The notes below the pieces were generated by a model, which was not told the origin of the DNA, searched no databases, and saw only the letters and a program-made list of their open reading frames with translations. DNA of 6,216 nucleotides from Gammaproteobacteria bacterium (GTDB taxonomy: Bacteria; Pseudomonadota; Gammaproteobacteria; HK1): contig JAJECB010000207.1 of NCBI GenBank assembly GCA_022822245.1, positions 1 through 6,216 of the forward strand. Direction: 5' to 3'. This document shows, piece by piece, positions 5,540 through 6,216 of the stretch. The translations under genes were made by a program, and so were the position numbers. The stretch's first letter is position 1. Every line of letters begins with the position of its first letter.

Positions 5540-5563
5540 CGGAATGCGGCAGCTCGCATTCCG
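5540..5563 (+). promoter_or_regulatory. Strong inverted repeat just upstream of the solute-binding protein ribosome binding site
   Basis: CGGAATGCG (5540-5548) pairs perfectly with CGCATTCCG (5555-5563) around the six-base loop GCAGCT. The repeat ends ten bases before the AGGAGG. As RNA it forms a stable nine-pair hairpin in the leader; as DNA it is a near-symmetric 24-bp site of the size bound by LacI- or GntR-type dimers that often control sugar importers. The two readings cannot be separated from sequence. There is no T-run after it, so a terminator is unlikely. Confidence 0.5.
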
Positions 5564-5573
5564 CAACACTGAC

Positions 5574-5579
5574 AGGAGG
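5574..5579 (+). promoter_or_regulatory. Ribosome binding site AGGAGG that decides the start of the solute-binding protein
   Basis: AGGAGG is a perfect Shine-Dalgarno core, the strongest in the window. It lies 2 bases before the ATG at 5582, 8 before the ATG at 5588 and 17 before the ATG at 5597. Only the 5588 codon has normal spacing, so that start is preferred. Confidence 0.7.
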
Positions 5580-5587
5580 ACATGAAC

Positions 5588-6216
5588 ATGGGCGTCATGA
5601 AGATTCTTGGAACCGCGCTATCCGGCATCGTACTTTCCGGTTCCTTGGCATTGGGATTCCTGGTTACCCCGGCCGGCGCACAGGAGCGCTCGGTCAAGGT
5701 CTGGTTCGGACGGGAGAACTTCATCCCCGACGACCGGTTCGAGACGTTCCGGGCCGAGTACCCGGACATTGCGGTCGAATTCGAGGTGATTCGGCTGGAG
5801 GACGTGAACGCGCAGCTCATTCTCGCGATGCGCTCCGGCAATGCGCCCGACATCGTGCAGATCCACTCCCGCGACGTCGAACAGCTCGCAATCAACAAGG
5901 TCGTCAAGGACTTCACCCACCAGATCGAAGCATTCAAGGAGCGCTTCCCGGAGACCTACGGGCAGCTTGCGCCGCTCACCTGGGAGGGCGCTTCGGATTC
6001 CAAGGGCAACATCTACGGCGCGGCCCTGTTCGCGCAGTCGATCTATCTCACCTATCGCACCGACTGGCTGGAGGAGGTGGGTATCGCCCCGCCACTCAAG
6101 ACCACCGACCGGGTGCTCGAGGCCGCGCGCAAGATCGCCGCGTCGGGTGACGACCGGCTCGGGTTCAGCCTCATCGGCTGCTGCCACAGCACGGTGTGGG
6201 AGCTGCCGCTGTTCCT
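5588..6216 (+). CDS. ABC-importer extracellular solute-binding protein (family 1), 3' end cut off by the window
   Basis: About 209 residues are visible and the frame is open at the window edge, so roughly half of a protein that usually has 400-450 residues is missing. The N-terminus is a signal peptide: MGVMK, a hydrophobic core (about residues 6-27) and a likely cleavage after AGA before QERSVKVW. This targets the protein to the periplasm, or to the outer face of the membrane. The mature part follows the family 1 pattern: VKVWFG first strand, FETFRAEYPDIAVEFEVIRLEDVNAQLILAMRSGNAPDIVQIHS, then SKGNIYGAALFAQSIYLTYRTDWLEEVGI and a PLKTTDRVLEAARKIAA helix. Such proteins usually bind sugars or polyols and hand them to two permeases and an ATPase, expected downstream. 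No lipobox cysteine is seen. A Cys-Cys pair occurs in LIGCCHSTVW (residues 196-205). Base composition is somewhat less GC-biased than the upstream genes, with more AAG, AAC, ATT and GAA codons. The ATG at 5582 is a possible alternative start adding two residues. Confidence 0.88.
   Translation, partial: MGVMKILGTALSGIVLSGSLALGFLVTPAGAQERSVKVWFGRENFIPDDRFETFRAEYPDIAVEFEVIRLEDVNAQLILAMRSGNAPDIVQIHSRDVEQLAINKVVKDFTHQIEAFKERFPETYGQLAPLTWEGASDSKGNIYGAALFAQSIYLTYRTDWLEEVGIAPPLKTTDRVLEAARKIAASGDDRLGFSLIGCCHSTVWELPLF

Noticed and set aside
4212..5585. A 457-codon plus-strand open frame opposite the EamA gene, rich in Glu, Arg and His
   Set aside because: The charged, repetitive composition is the expected reverse complement of a ten-helix hydrophobic protein in GC-rich DNA; the EamA reading explains the region fully.
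5383..6187. Open frames on both strands (5383-6150 + and 5618-6187 -) over the solute-binding protein gene
   Set aside because: The frame starting at 5588 has a perfect ribosome binding site, a signal peptide and binding-protein family motifs, and is merely cut by the window edge. The other two have none of these.
1..6216. Defence system, prophage, CRISPR or mobile-element content
   Set aside because: All six genes belong to ordinary metabolic or transport families. No transposase, integrase, nuclease or phage motif and no regularly spaced repeats are visible.

Overview
The window is about 70% G+C and codes densely on both strands. It looks like chromosome from a high-GC bacterium, most likely a proteobacterium. 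This rests on codon usage, on the protein families present (family III CoA-transferase, HCCA-isomerase-like DsbA protein, TfdA-type dioxygenase, EamA permease, ABC solute-binding protein) and on TACAAT/TACGAT-like -10 boxes. I cannot name the genus. There is no RNA gene, CRISPR array, insertion sequence, integrase or other mobile element.

Layout: (1) 1-241 is a non-coding leader with a possible promoter. (2) 242-1429 (+) encodes a CaiB/BaiF-type CoA-transferase. (3) Converging on it is a 205-aa DsbA-family protein of the 2-hydroxychromene-2-carboxylate isomerase type (1505-2122, -). (4) Divergent from that, across a 166-bp two-promoter region, is a two-domain rhodanese sulfurtransferase (2289-3200, +). 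(5) A TfdA/TauD-family Fe(II)/2-oxoglutarate dioxygenase follows (3365-4252, +). (6) Converging on it is a ten-helix EamA/DMT permease (4380-5297, -). (7) A 290-bp region rich in inverted repeats leads into a solute-binding protein of an ABC importer (5588 to the window end, +), truncated by the window edge. This last gene is open to the edge with no stop codon.

The genes read as separate transcription units rather than one operon. Each has its own gap and its own candidate -10 box, and orientations alternate. The shared theme is small-molecule catabolism and transport: CoA activation of a carboxylic acid, oxygenative cleavage of an ether- or sulfonate-like substrate, sulfur transfer, export and import. 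No single pathway can be proved from six genes.

I found no convincing novel multi-gene system. The points most worth checking are regulatory: a 9-bp-stem inverted repeat just before the ribosome binding site of the solute-binding protein gene, a cluster of CCAACC-type repeats over its likely promoter, a probably leaderless EamA transcript, and matching 14-bp perfect palindromes in both convergent gene junctions.
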